Shown one piece after another: positions 10,245 to 22,148 of a stretch of DNA of 64,000 nt. Made by a program: the position numbers and the translations under genes. Location of the stretch: positions 62,001 through 126,000 of the forward strand of contig NW_026647623.1 of the NCBI RefSeq assembly GCF_950295315.1, read 5' to 3'. The stretch comes from Erinaceus europaeus. Lineage: Eukaryota; Chordata; Mammalia; Eulipotyphla; Erinaceidae. Below the pieces are notes generated by a model, which did not search any database, was not told where the DNA came from, and worked only from the letters and a program-made list of their open reading frames with translations. Every line of letters starts with the position of its first letter. The stretch's first letter is position 1.

Positions 10245-12297
10245 CTGCCACTGTTCGTAACAGAACTCCCCGCTTAGATTGGCTTTCTAATGAGCCTGTC
10301 TGGGTGGAGCAATGGCCTTTGCCTAGGGAGAAGCTAGAAATTTTTAAAAAAACTCGTCCAAGAGCAGTTATCGTTGGGACACATTCGTCATTCTCGGAGC
10401 CCATGGAATACTCCAGTCTTTGTAATTAAAAAGTGCTCAGGAAAATGGCGCCTCCTCCAAGATCTTCCTGCAGTTAATAAAACCATGCAGGTTTGGGGCT
10501 CCCCCCAAAGGTGTTTGCCTCTTGCTTCCGCAATTCCCACAGGAATTCCAATCATAGCTATTGATATACAGGATTGTTTTTTCTCTATTCCCTTACACCC
10601 ACAAGATTGTAAACGTTTTGCTTTCTCTGTTCCTTCTATTAATAATGCCAGCCCTGCCGATAGATTTGAATGGGTGGTACTGCCCCAGGGCAAGGCTAAT
10701 AGTCCTACTATTTGTCAAGAGGTTGTTAAATCTGCCCTTTTTCCATATATTCATAAGGGCATTAAGGTTTTTCATTATATGGATGACGTGTTAATATGGG
10801 AAGAATTAGATACAGATCTCTCCGCCCTACGTGATTTTCTAATCCCTGCCTTAAAGAGAAGTGGACTTAATGTAGCTCCTGAGAAGATACAGCTAATCCC
10901 TCCAATATCTTTCTTAGGCTCAGAGATTTCCCTAACGCAGATTCGTCCTTTAAAACCTTGTGTTACTTTCCCTTCTAATCTCACTCTTGCTTCTTTACAA
11001 AGTTTTCTTGGAAATTTGAATTGGCTTAGGCAGTATCTTTATCTGCCTACAAGCTGCCTGCAACCACTGTTCGATCTGTTAAAAGGAAACAAACAGCCCT
11101 CCTCAAAGCGTATGTTAACCCCCGAAGCATCCTTGGCTCTGGAAAAAGTTAACCAGGCTCTCCAGGACATGCACCTCGTTCGGTTCTCCCCCTCCTCTCC
11201 AGTAAATCTTCTAATCTTTAACTCCACCCCCACGGTAGTGGGGGCATTGTGGCAGAAACATGGCGTTCTCGAATGGCTTCATACGCCAGTAGGTGGAGCT
11301 TCAAGACTCCTTACCGAGATTGATGCCTTAGCATTTATGGTTAGCCAAGGAAGAAACAGATCGGTTCAGGTCTTAGAAAGGGAACCAGATTCAATCATTC
11401 TTCCCTTTACTCTCACTGATACAGAATGGCTCATACGACACCATTCTCGTTTTGCCATAAGTTTAATGGGTTTTCCAGGACAATTAGATAATCATTTACC
11501 CTCTAATAATTTGATAGCTTCTTTACCTCTGTTGCCTCTACTAGTACCTAAACTTTTCTCTCGAGATCCCATCCCCTCTGCTCCTACAGTGTTCACTGAT
11601 GGTGGAAAAAAGGGAGCTGCTGCCCTTATATATTATCCAGACCAGCAATACCCCAAACCTCTCTTTACTGAACTTCCTGATAATTCCCCTCAGTACAAAG
11701 AACTTTATGCTGTTTTCCTTGCATTAAAAGCTGTACCAGAATCCTTCAACCTTTTTTCTGACAGTGTGTATACTGTTAACTTACTTCCATGGCTTGCTCG
11801 ATCTTATGTAAGAATTGATGACAACCCACTTTCTCCTCTTTTAATTCAAATTGCCTCTATGCTCTGTTCTCGAACCCATCCACTGTATGTTCAGCACCTA
11901 CGTTCCCACAGCCCTCTTCCTGGTCCCCTGTCCGAAGGGAATGCTGCAGCTGACCGCCTTGCCTCCACAGAAATTCTCCTAGCCTCTGTCTCTAATCCTG
12001 CTGACTTTCATTCCCTAACCCATGTTAATCTTAAAGGTCTTCGAGCTCGATTTCCTGATATTCCTCTGCCACAGTTAAAACGTATTCTTGCTACATGTTC
12101 CTCCTGTGCAGGTCTAATCAAAACACCTGCTATTCAGACTCTGGGGGTTAATCCTCGAGGTTTAAAAGCCAACGCTCTTTGGCAAATTGATGTTACCCAC
12201 ATACCTAACTTTGGCAAAAAAATATGTGTTTGTCTCAATTGATACCTTCTCTAAGTTTATGTGGGCTACAGCTCAGACTGGAGAAAACTCAAAAAAG
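10241..12297 (+). pseudogene. pol: ERV-A pol (RT, RNase H, truncated integrase)
   Basis: Reverse transcriptase-RNase H-integrase. The pol frame overlaps the end of pro, and the long open stretch runs 10374-12242 (622 codons from its first Met). RT: catalytic Asp64, LPQG 103-106, YMDD 135-138. RNase H: Asp409, Glu443, Asp463, Asp527. Integrase: zinc-binding His546/His550/Cys575/Cys578 and the first core Asp606. Breaks: one extra base in the T/A run near 10338-10350 upstream of the long frame, and a frameshift in the A-run near 12215-12222, after which integrase continues in another frame. The element then ends at about 12297, before the second Asp and the Glu. LPQG is followed by Lys where ERV-C has Met. 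Confidence 0.9.
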
Positions 12298-12935
12298 ACC
12301 GAGTTCATGATGCATGCACTGACTTCCCCTAAGGGTCCAGGGAAGAAGGCACACAGAGACAGTCAGAGAGACAGAATGACAGTGACTGAAAAGGAGAAAT
12401 TCTGTCCCTGTGTTGATCAGTGCCAGAGCACTGAAGACAAACCCTCCATTCCCATGCATACTTCTTACAAGTGGCATTATTTCATGTTTGTGAGGAAAGT
12501 TTACTCTTAGAACATCTAGATCTTAGCCCACACTGAGAAGCAACACTTGGCCTGCAGCCCACTCTCCAAAACTGCCCTTGCCTCTCAAAATAGGAAGTAG
12601 TTTGAGTGATGCTCCAGCCAAATGCAGGCTGGTGTATTTCATCTCCCTGGTCCTGCCTCAGCCTGTCCTGTGTGCAGGGAACTACACTATGTCTATTTCT
12701 TCTTTGATATAAAGTTTTGGGATAGGTCTCGGTGGACAGAAAGAGCGATAGTGAAATAGATGATTTGGAACCTATAGTTTGTGCTGAGAGAGATTTGTAG
12801 AGTGACAAGAGGTAAACGAATGGCTCTGTGAGATGAATCTCATGAATGTGGCTCAGAAGGGCCAGGTGTATCCACATTACTACAATAATCCAGAGCTTTG
12901 CAGGTCTCTAGGTAAAAATATTTTCAGATCTCTAC

Positions 12936-13017
<82 letters not shown>

Positions 13018-14501
13018 AAGAGACGGTTGGGCGGAGAAAGCAAGACACTGATGTAGTCATTTACTACAATGGATGTGATATGACATTCAGACAATTGATT
13101 GCTATAACCTGGAGCGAAACTGTGCATAAGGAAAACAATTGTCCAATGGAGTATAATCTCCAAATCATTAGCTATATGCAGCTCCAACGGGACATAGCGA
13201 AAAAGGCTAGAGAAGGATCTCATCCAGTAGACTCTCCACATGGACAGGCACCGCAGGTTTCCTAGTCTGGCAACACACACAGGGCAGCTGCTAGTCCCCA
13301 GTGCAAGCCTCAGGGCAAAAACCTCTCCGATTTCCGTGTCTTTACATCTGAAAATAAGAAAACTGAACAAGGGCCAAGGAGAGCTACAATGGTGTCAATA
13401 TTGAGCTGTAAATCAGAATGTGCCAAGTGTTTTGCACAAAATCACCTGTGCCACAGTGATTCTGTTGTTCTCTCTCTCTCTTCCTCCCTCCCACACACAC
13501 ACACACAAACACACACTCTCACTGTTACACACATGCACATATCCACAGAGGCACAGGCACAAACGGAGTTATACACATGCACACTGTACAGCTTCTGCTA
13601 GGCAGGGCATTGGGCTGAATCCTCTTCGGACTTCTTGGAAGCACGACCAGCCTTTTAAGGCCAGCTCTGAACTCCCATTGTCAGGCTTACTTCAGAAGTC
13701 CTGCAGACAGGGCACCAGCCATGCTCTGATAAGCCAGAGAACAGGTCATGCCCAGAACCCCTGCCAGCAATATAATTGGTCAGTGTGCTAGGACACGCCC
13801 AGTAGTGTCAAGGCCCCTAGTCAGTGATTGGCCAGCAACCTTGAGCACCGTCCACACGGCACTGCAACATGCACATTGGGCAGCCTCTGGAAGGCACCCC
13901 ATGAGCCACTTCTGCTGGAAAGAGATGAGAATTCAAAAACCTCCTACACTGTGGTCATTGATGACAGGTTCAAACCTGGCTTGTAGAGATTGTAAGGCAG
14001 CATCTCTCATGCCCACAGACCCAAGACAGCCCCAGCCTTTACGATATGCTGTACTATCAGACCTGACAGTAATCTGTGTGTGTGTCTGTCTGTCTGTCTG
14101 TGTCTGTGTGTGCTCAGAGCTTACATATAGAAGTCTCCGAGCATGGGTGGGAAGGTAGCCAGCCTCACCTGCAACTTATGTACAGCGAACCAAGCTGGTC
14201 AGTGTTAGCCAGCTAGCCCATATTCTGGCTAAGCAAGAATGCACATGCAAAGGGACTCTTATGTCTCCCTCACCTGAGTTCCTGATTCAATCTCATGCCT
14301 CACTATCATCCAATCACTGCCAATGGGGGAAGCTCGGGCACCCCTCAGAATTCAGGGGCAGGAGCCTGTCCAGTCACGTTTGGATGCCTACTCATCCTCC
14401 AGAACCTCAGTCCACTGCTCAGGGCAGCAGATTACAAGCCCAGAATGAATCCAGAAAGAGCTGTGTTTCAACATAGATGGGAACTGTGTTTGACCAAACA
14501 A
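12298..14501 (+). repeat. Satellite unit 4, right part after ERV-A
   Basis: The satellite resumes at ACCGAGTTCATGATGCATGC (unit position about +943) and runs complete to the unit end, including the TA/GA tract, a CA tract at about 13491-13530, the CCAAT/GC segment (13640-13920) and the TG/TCTG tract (about 14074-14111). It does not resume where the left part stopped, so sequence between the two breakpoints was lost together with the 3' part of ERV-A. Confidence 0.9.
12937..13009. repeat. (TA)n(GA)n composite microsatellite, after ERV-A
   Basis: About 48 bp of TA then about 25 bp of GA, at the standard unit position. Confidence 0.95.
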
Positions 14502-16164
14502 TAGTGGATGAACCCGGCCCCTTACACCTACCCATTGGGTCCGGCTAATGCAATTGCTCCTGTGGCCTCACAATCCCTGATCATGGTGTCTTAGTGTCCA
14601 CACATCACACTCAGAGAGATTCCCAGAAGTAGGCATGCATGAGTGTCCCATACAAAGTCGCTCTGCTTGCAGGAAGCACAAAATTCCCTGGCACTTGCTA
14701 TAGAGACACAAATGGAAGATGGATATCTACATTGGCTGAATTATGAGCTTCCAGTGGAGATCACAGCCACGCCCCTCACCAGAGGGCCTGGCTGCTTTTA
14801 ATAAAGGCAATTGGAAACACCTGTTACCACTTGGGGCCTGAGGACATACTCAGGAAACCCTCCAGGAGTTAGAAGGCTGGCAGACCTCCTGACCCAGGGA
14901 TAGCTGTGCTCCTACTTGGGAGGGCCTTCTGGCCAGAGGTGAGAATATTCCCTAGATACAAGAAAGAACTTCAGGTTTCAAAAGGATTTGAAACCCTAGG
15001 AGGCACTTGGAAAAGTCATTTCACAGCCATCAAAACACCCTCTTTCTGAACCCTGGTAGCTTCCGTTTTGCGTGGAAAATCTGGACACTGGTGTGGCCAT
15101 CAGTACCACATATCCTTTACATTCGGCCCAATATAGGGAAAGCACAATGTGTGTGTCAGGGTGGTAGAGTTTCACTTCTCTTGAACTGGGCTCACATGAA
15201 TTAAGGACAAGGATGCTCATCAAGAAATTGAGGAGAGCTGCATTTAGGCTGATTGTCAGCCACAGGTCCCTGCAGAATGGGAGTCAATCACAGGGGACCT
15301 GGACAGATGCAGCTGGAGATGGACATATGCCTATTACCTGCCACAGGAATGCTGTCTCCTCAGTTCCCCTCTGTTCTACGCCATATTCTTTAGACTAAGT
15401 AATCCAAAGGGCAAAGAAAGGAAAATTTCAACACCAGAAAGATGGTGTTCATGATGCATGCACTGACTTCCACGAAGGGTCCAGGGAAGAAGGCATATAG
15501 AGACAGTCAGAGAGACAGAATGACAGTGACTGAAAAGGACAAATACTGACCCTTTGTTGATCAGTGCCAGAGCACTGAAGACAAAGCCTCCATACCCATG
15601 CATACTTCTTACAAGTGGCATTGTTATTTTATGTTTGTGAGGAAAGGTTAAACTTAGAACATCTAGGTCTTAACCGACTCTGAGAAGCAACACTTAGCCT
15701 ACAGCCTACTCTCCAAAACTGCCCTTTTAGTGTTGCTCCAGCCAAATGCAGGCTGGCATATTTCATCACCCTGTTCCAGCCTCAGCCTGTCGGGTGTGCA
15801 GGGACCTGCACTATGTCTATTTCTTCTTTTATTTACAGTTCTGGGATAGGACTTGGTGGACAAAAAGAGCAAGAGGGAAGTAGATGATTTGGCAGCTGTA
15901 CTTTGTGCTTAGAGAGATTTATAGAGTGACAAGAGGTAAACGAATGGCTCTGTGAGATGTCTCTCATGATTGTGGCTCAGAAGGGCCAGGTCTATCCGCA
16001 TTACTACCTGAATCCAGAGCCTTGCAGATCTCTAGCTTAAATATATTTTCAGAGAGAAATAAAGAGCAAGATACTGATGTAGTCATTTTCTACAATGGAT
16101 GTGATATGTCATTCAGACAATTGATTGCTAAAACCTGGAGAGAAACTGTGTATCAGGAAAAGAA

Positions 16165-16612
16165 CACTCAAGTAAAAGGTCAAAGTTTCATGGGTGGAGG
16201 GAAGAAGTGTTAACTTTCTGGCATATGAAGTGCCTAGAGCAGATCGATAGTTACATGGACAACGAAGGAAGCATGGGTTGGAAGCACTGCTGGTGGAGAT
16301 GCCAGTGAAATATGTGGAATACCAGGACCCTGTTTTGAGCCCCTGCTCACCACTTATCCAACTAGGGAAAAGTTGGGCTAGTGTCAAATCAGAACTGCAG
16401 CTGTCTCTCTGTCTCTCTTCCTGCTTGGGCCCTGCTCTCTCAATTTATGACTGTTTCCTTCTCCTCAGTAAGAAAGTTACAAATGATGTACAGAAATACA
16501 GGGAAAGTGGGATAATTACCCCCGTGCCCACTATTACATGTAACTGTTGACTGTAAAGCATTCATCCCCCAAGATAGAACAGAATAAATATTTGTGAGGT
16601 TAAAAGACTTGT
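16165..16612. other. Private segment of unit 5, nothing recognised
   Basis: About 450 bp (from CACTCAAGTAAAAGGTCAAAG to AGACTTGTAG) that I do not find in any other unit of the window. It holds a pyrimidine-rich patch near 16402-16430, an AATAAA at 16583-16588 and one 90-codon open frame without recognisable features. It could be the remainder of the source locus from which the AT-rich module was captured. Confidence 0.6.
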
Positions 16613-17565
16613 AGGTTAAATAGTGAACATTCTTTAGAGCCATGCAATACTAATACATTGTGCATTGGATGTCACTGTCAAAAACAGTGCAGTAGTAGTT
16701 GTAGTAGTGTGTAGAATCTGCAAAAGGAAATGTATCGTGTGTCAAAAGTTCCCTTCAATTATAAGAGAAAATCTATCAGGCAGAAGAAATGACCCCTCAT
16801 GTGATATGGGACTAAATAAATAAATAAATATGCAAATAAATGGGGATGATCTAGGAGGATTTGAAAAAAATAAAAACAAAACCACAGGAAGACCTGATTA
16901 CAGCAGAAATATAGAAAACATCTACTGAGAAACACAGGGCTGCTTCAAAACTTCCCTGGCACTTCAGGGTCCATGCAAATTAAGAATTCCCGAGAATGAA
17001 AAGAAAGGCATACATATTAAAGCTTAAACTAGAAAATGGAGGCAAGTTCTGTGCTATGATAATTACAATGTGGATACTGATAGAAAGGCTATTGGAAATG
17101 CTCCTGGAAGGCTTATAATTTATAATTGTAGTGAATCCTGATCCAACTATGGGACCAATTATTTATGAATAAGGAGGCTGTTATAAATGTGGTAATTCTG
17201 CATTAAGATCAAATAAAAAGGTCAAGAATTCTAAAAATGACTGATATATATATATACATATATATATATGTACATATATGTAAGTGTATCTTTATTATAG
17301 ACCCTGAGGGATACTGGCATGGCTATGAGGAGACAGAGTATGGCTTGTGCCAGAGAGACTTACAAAGCTGAGGCTCAGGAAACCTAGGTGAAATCACCAA
17401 AAAAACAGCCAGAGATCAGCAGTGTCCTGGTGATTCCCTTTGTATATCTGGGCCTGTCAGTAAAATAATATATAAGTAAAATATTAATGAGTGCTGACAG
17501 GGTGAGTGAGAGCCTGTGAGAGTCAGAGACAGAGAAGGCAAGAAGAGAAATAGAAGAGTGGGAAA
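16613..17565 (+). repeat. AT-rich module, copy 1
   Basis: An AT-rich block starting GGTTAAATAGTGAACATTC, with TAAATAAATAAATAAATATGC near 16810, a TATATA tract near 17243-17282, then a SINE-like piece and a purine-rich exit (GAGAGCCTGTGAGAGTCAGAGACAG). Related copies are at 17700-18545, 24086-24720 (internally deleted), 24850-25705 and 46140-46975; exit-end fragments lie at 45727-46015 and 63336-63610. Confidence 0.85.
17290..17484 (+). mobile_element. Old tRNA-derived SINE-like element in module
   Basis: GATACTGGCATGGCTATGAG...GAGACAGAGTATGGCTTGTG...GAGGCTCAGGAAACCTAGGTG...CAGCAGTGTCCTGG, ending in an AT-rich tail (GTCAGTAAAATAATATATAAG). Order and wording resemble a hedgehog tRNA-derived SINE as I remember it (ACAGCATAATGG, GAGGCTCC, AGCAGTGCTCTGG). 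All copies sit at the same module position, so they spread with the module and not by separate insertion. Confidence 0.5.
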
Positions 17566-17699
17566 GAGACCAGAATCAAAAACCTCCGACATTGTTTTAA
17601 TACATAACCGGTTCAAACCTGGGTTGTAGAGATTGTAACGCAGAAGTCTCAAGTCCACAGAACCCAGACCACCCCAGCCTTCACCATATGTGTGTAGTA

Positions 17700-18545
17700 T
17701 TTACCACACGAAATGTATTGTGAGTGTTAACTTCCCTTCAATTTTAAGAGAAAAATCTATCAAGCAGAAGAAATGACACCTCATGTAATATAGCACTAAA
17801 TAAATATGCAAATAAATGGGATGATCTAGGAGGATTTAAAAAAATGAAAAATAAAAACAAAAAGCACATGAATACCTGATTACAGCAGAATATGAAAACC
17901 TTCTGCTGAGAAACAGAGGGCTGCTTCAAAAATTCCGAGACACTTCAGAGTCAAGGGAAATTAGGATTTCAGGAGAATGAAACGAAACTCATATGTACTG
18001 AAGCTTACACTAGAGAAAGGAGGCAAGTTCTGTACTATGATAATTACAATAAGGATGCTGATAGAAATGCTATTAGAAATGCTACTGGAAGGTTCTATTA
18101 TTTATAATTGTATTGAAATCTGCTCCAACTAGGTGGCCAATTATTAATGAAAAAGGAAGCTGTTATAAATGTGTTAATTCTGATTAAGAGCAATTACATA
18201 GGTTGACAATTCCAAAATTACAGATATATATATGTATATTTATATATGTATATATATATATGTATATGGATTTATATCTTTATTATAAAGTCTGAGACAT
18301 ACTTCCATGGATATGCGGAGACAGAATATGGCTTGTGTCAGAGAGATTTACAATGCTGAGGCTCCAGTAGCCTAGGTGAAATCACCAAGACAACAAGCCA
18401 GAGCTCAGCAATGCTCTGGCAACTCTATTTGTATATCTTGGCCTGTCAATAAAATAAGGATATAAGTAAACTATTACTGAGTGAAGACAGTGTGATTGAG
18501 AGCCTCTGAGAGTCAGAGACACAGAAGGAGAGAAAAGAAATAGAT
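17700..18545 (+). repeat. AT-rich module, copy 2 (tandem to copy 1)
   Basis: It starts at TTACCACACGAAATGTATTG, follows copy 1 after a 130-bp bridge that resembles the CTCCTACACTG...CTTCACCATATG satellite segment, and ends with the same purine-rich exit. The module and bridge were therefore duplicated together. Confidence 0.82.
18278..18475 (+). mobile_element. SINE-like element in module copy 2
   Basis: Same structure as at 17290, here with the CAGCAATGCTCTGG core and a GTCAATAAAATAAGGATATAAG tail. Confidence 0.5.
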
Positions 18546-19143
18546 GAGTTGGAAAGTGACCAGAAGTCAAACACCTCCTACACTGTGTTCATTGATGACA
18601 GGTTCAAAGCTGGCTTGTAGAGATTGTAAGGCAGAAGCTCTCAAGCCCACAGACCCCATACAGCCCCATCCTTCACCATTTGCTGTACTACCAGACCTGA
18701 CAGTAATGTGTGTGAGTGTATGCCTGTCTGTCTGTCTGTGTGTGTCTGTGTGTGCTCAGAGCTCAACTATAGTAGTCTCAGACCATTGGTGTCAAGGTAG
18801 CCAGCCTCACATGCAACTTATGTACAGAGAACCTAGCTGGACGGGGTAAGCCAACTAGACCAGATTCTCGCTAAGCAAGAACACATATGCAAAAGGACTC
18901 TCATATCTCCCTTTTCTGAGTTCCCGATTCAATCCCATGCCTCACTATCATACAAAAACTGACAACAGGGTAAGTGAGGGCACCCCTCAGAATTCAGGGG
19001 CATAAGCCTGTCCAGTCACGTTTGGCTGCCTACTCAGCCTCCTAAATCTAAATCCACTGCTCAGGGCAGCAGACTACAAGCCCAAAATGAACTCTGAAAG
19101 AGCTGTGTTTCAACATAGATGGGAACTGTGTTTGACCGAACAA

Positions 19144-20608
19144 TAGTGGATGAACCTGGCACCTCACACCTACCCTTTGGGTCCGGCTAAGGCAATTGGT
19201 CCTGTGGCCTCACAATCCCTTATCATGGTGTCCTGGTGTCCACACATCACAGTCAGAGAGATTCCCAGAAGTAGGCATGCATAAGAGTCCCATACAAATT
19301 CGCTCTGCTTGCAGGAAGCACAAACTCCCTGGGCCCATGCTATGGAGAGACAAAAGGAAGATGGATGGCTCCATTCGCTGAATTAGGAGCTTCCAGTGGA
19401 GGTCACAGCCCCGCCCCTCACCTGAGGGCCTGGATGCTGCTAATAAAGGCAATTGGAAACACCTGTTACCACTTGGAGCCTAAGGACATACTCAGGAATC
19501 CCTCCAGGAGCTAGCAGGCTGGCAGACCTCCTGACAAAGGGATAGCTGTGCTCCTAGTTGGGAGTGCCTTCGGGACAGAGGTGAGAATATTTACTAGATA
19601 CAAGAACGAACTCAGGTTTCAAAAGGATTTGAAACCCCAGGAGGCACTTGGAAAAGACATTTCACATCCATCAAAACACCCTCTTTCTGAACCCTGGAAG
19701 GTTCCATTTTGCATGGAAAATCTGGACACTGGTGTGGCCATCAGTACCACAGATCCTTTACATTTGGCCCAATAGAGGGAAAGCACAATGTGAGTGCCAG
19801 GAGGATAGAGTTTCACTTCTCTTGACCTGGGCTCTCATGGAATAAGGACAAGGATGCGGTGCAGGAAATTGAGGAGGGCTGCATTTAGGCTGAGTGTCAG
19901 CCACAGGGCCCTGGAGAATGGGAGTCAAGCACAGAGGGCATTGGCAGCTGCCGTTGGAGATGGACATATGCCTGTTTCCTGCAGCAGGAACGCTGTCTCC
20001 TCAGTTCCCATCTGTACTACGCCATATGCAGGAGACTAAGTATCTAAAGGGCCAAGAAAGGAAAATTTCAACACCAGGAAGTCCGAGTTCATGATGTATG
20101 CACTGACTTCCAGGAAGGTTCCATGGAAGAAGGCACACAGAGACAGTCAGAGAGACAGAATGACAGTGACTGAAGAAGACAGAAATTCTGGCCCTGTATT
20201 GATCAGTGCTAGAGCACTGAAGACAAACCCTCCATGTCCATGCATACTTATTACAAGTGGAATTGTTATTTTATGTTTGTGAGGAAAGGTTACACTTAGA
20301 ACATCTAGGTCTGAGTCCACTCTGAGAAGCAACACTTGGCCTGAAGCCCACTCTCCAACCTGCCCTTGACTCTCCAAATTGGAAGTAGTTTTAGGGATGC
20401 TCCAGCCAAATGCAGGCTGGTGTATTTCCTCTCCCTGGTCCAGCCTCAGCCTGTCCTGTGTGCAGGGAACTGCACTATGTCTACTTTTTCTTTGATTTAC
20501 AATTTTGGGATAGGACTCGGTGGCCAAAAATGCAAGAGTGAAGTAGATGATTTGGCAGTTGTAGTTTGAGCTGAGAGAGATTTGTAGAGTGACAAGAGTT
20601 AAACGAAT

Positions 20609-20677
<69 letters not shown>

Positions 20678-22148
20678 CAAGGCACTGATGTTGTCATTTT
20701 CTACAATGGATGCGATATGATATTCAGACAATTGATTAGGAAAGCCTGGAGAGAAACTGTGCATCAGGAAAATAATTGTCCAAAGGAGTAAAATCTCCAA
20801 ATCATTAGCTATATGCAGCTCCAACGGGACAGGGCGAAAAAGGCTCATGAAGGAACTCATACAGGAGACTCTCCACATAGACAGGCACTAAGAGTTTACT
20901 AGTCTGGAAACACACACATGGCCGCTGCTAGTTCCCAGTGCAAGCCTCAGTGCAAAAACCTCTCTCTCTTCAGTGTCTTTACATCTGAAAATAAGAAAAG
21001 TGACCAAGGGACAAGGAGAGCTACAATGGTGTCAATATTGAGTTGTAAATCAGAATGTGCCAAGTGTTTTGCACAAAATCACCTGTGCCACAGAAATTCT
21101 GTTGTTTTCTCTGTCTCTCTCTCCCTCACACACACAGAAACACACACAAACACACACACTCACAGTTACACACAGGCACACATCCACAGAGGCACAGGCA
21201 CAAACAGAATTATACACATGCACACTGGACAACTTCTGCAAGGCAGGGTCCTGTGTGAACCCTGCTTCACACTTCCTGTAAGCACGCCCAGCCTTTTAAA
21301 GCCAGCTCTGAGCTACCATTGTCGGGCTTACTTCAGAAGGCCCACAGACAGGGCACCAGCCATGCTCTGATATGCCAGAGGCCTAGGACACGCCAAGAAC
21401 CCCTGCCAGTAATATCATTGGCCAGTCTGCTAGGACACGCCCAGGAGTGTCAAGGCCCCTAGTCAGTGATTGGCCAGCAACCTTGAGCATCTTCCAGATA
21501 GCCCTGCAGCACGCTCATTGGGCAGCCTCTGGAAGGCCCGCCCACCAGCCACTTTTGCTGGAAAGAGATGAGAATTCAAAAACCTCCTACACTGTGTTCA
21601 TTGATGACAGAGTCAAAGATGGCTTGTAGAGATTGTAAGGCAGCAGCTCTCATGCCCACAGATCCAAGACAGCCCCTGCCTTCACCATATTCTGTACTAC
21701 CAGACCTCACAGTAATGTGTGTGTGTGTGTGTCTGTCTGTCTGTCTGTCTGTGTCTGTGTGTGCTCAGAGCTCACCTATAGTAGTGTCAGAGCATGTGTG
21801 GGAAGGTAGCCAGCCTCACCTGCAACTTATGTACGGAGAACCTAACTGGTCAGGGCAAGCCATCTAGCCCAGATTCTGGCTAAGCAAGAATGCACATGCA
21901 AAGGGACTCTCATGTCTCCCTCTCCTCAGTCCCCGATTCAATCTCATGCCTCACTATTAAACACACTGCCAATGGGGTAAGCTGGTTCACCCCTCAGAAT
22001 TCAAGGGCAGGAGCCTGTCCAGTCACTTTTGGCAGCCTACTCAGCCTCCAGACTCTCAGTCCACTGCTTAGGTCAGCTGTTTACAAGCACAGAATGAACT
22101 CAGAAAGAGCTGTTTCAACATAGATGGGAACTGTGTTTGACCAATCAA
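19144..22148 (+). repeat. Satellite unit 6, full form
   Basis: A 3005-bp copy with all blocks except about 250 bp between the exon-like block and the TA tract. The CA tract is at about 21125-21180, the CCAAT/GC segment at 21290-21560 and the TG/TCTG tract at about 21716-21766. Both splice-like signals of the exon-like block are mutated here (ACAA instead of ACAG, GAGTTAAAC instead of GAGGTAAAC). Confidence 0.9.
20612..20675. repeat. (TA)n(GA)n composite microsatellite, unit 6
   Basis: About 34 bp of TA followed by about 29 bp of GA, directly after AAACGAATGGCA because the usual spacer is deleted. Confidence 0.95.

Larger units (their letters stand above)
7452..12297 (+). mobile_element. ERV-A: class II endogenous retrovirus, 3' truncated
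   Basis: A betaretrovirus/IAP-like provirus on the + strand: 5' LTR, lysine-type primer-binding site, gag, pro, and pol as far as the start of the integrase core. It stops abruptly at about 12297, where an AAAAAAG run meets satellite sequence (ACCGAGTTCATGATGCATGC); the overlap of AAG suggests a microhomology join. Env, the 3' LTR and the right-hand target duplication are missing. Several frameshifts and stops break the genes. Over its whole length the element is nearly identical to ERV-C, which lies in the opposite orientation. Confidence 0.93.
14502..19143 (+). repeat. Satellite unit 5, long form with AT-rich module
   Basis: Standard satellite runs to about 16164, without a TA/GA tract (the site reads TTTTCAGAGAGAAATAAAGAG near 16050). 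About 2.4 kb of non-standard sequence follows: a private segment and two tandem copies of an AT-rich module. Satellite resumes at about 18560 with CTCCTACACTGTGTTCATTG and runs to the unit end. The TG/TCTG tract is at about 18707-18756. Confidence 0.88.
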
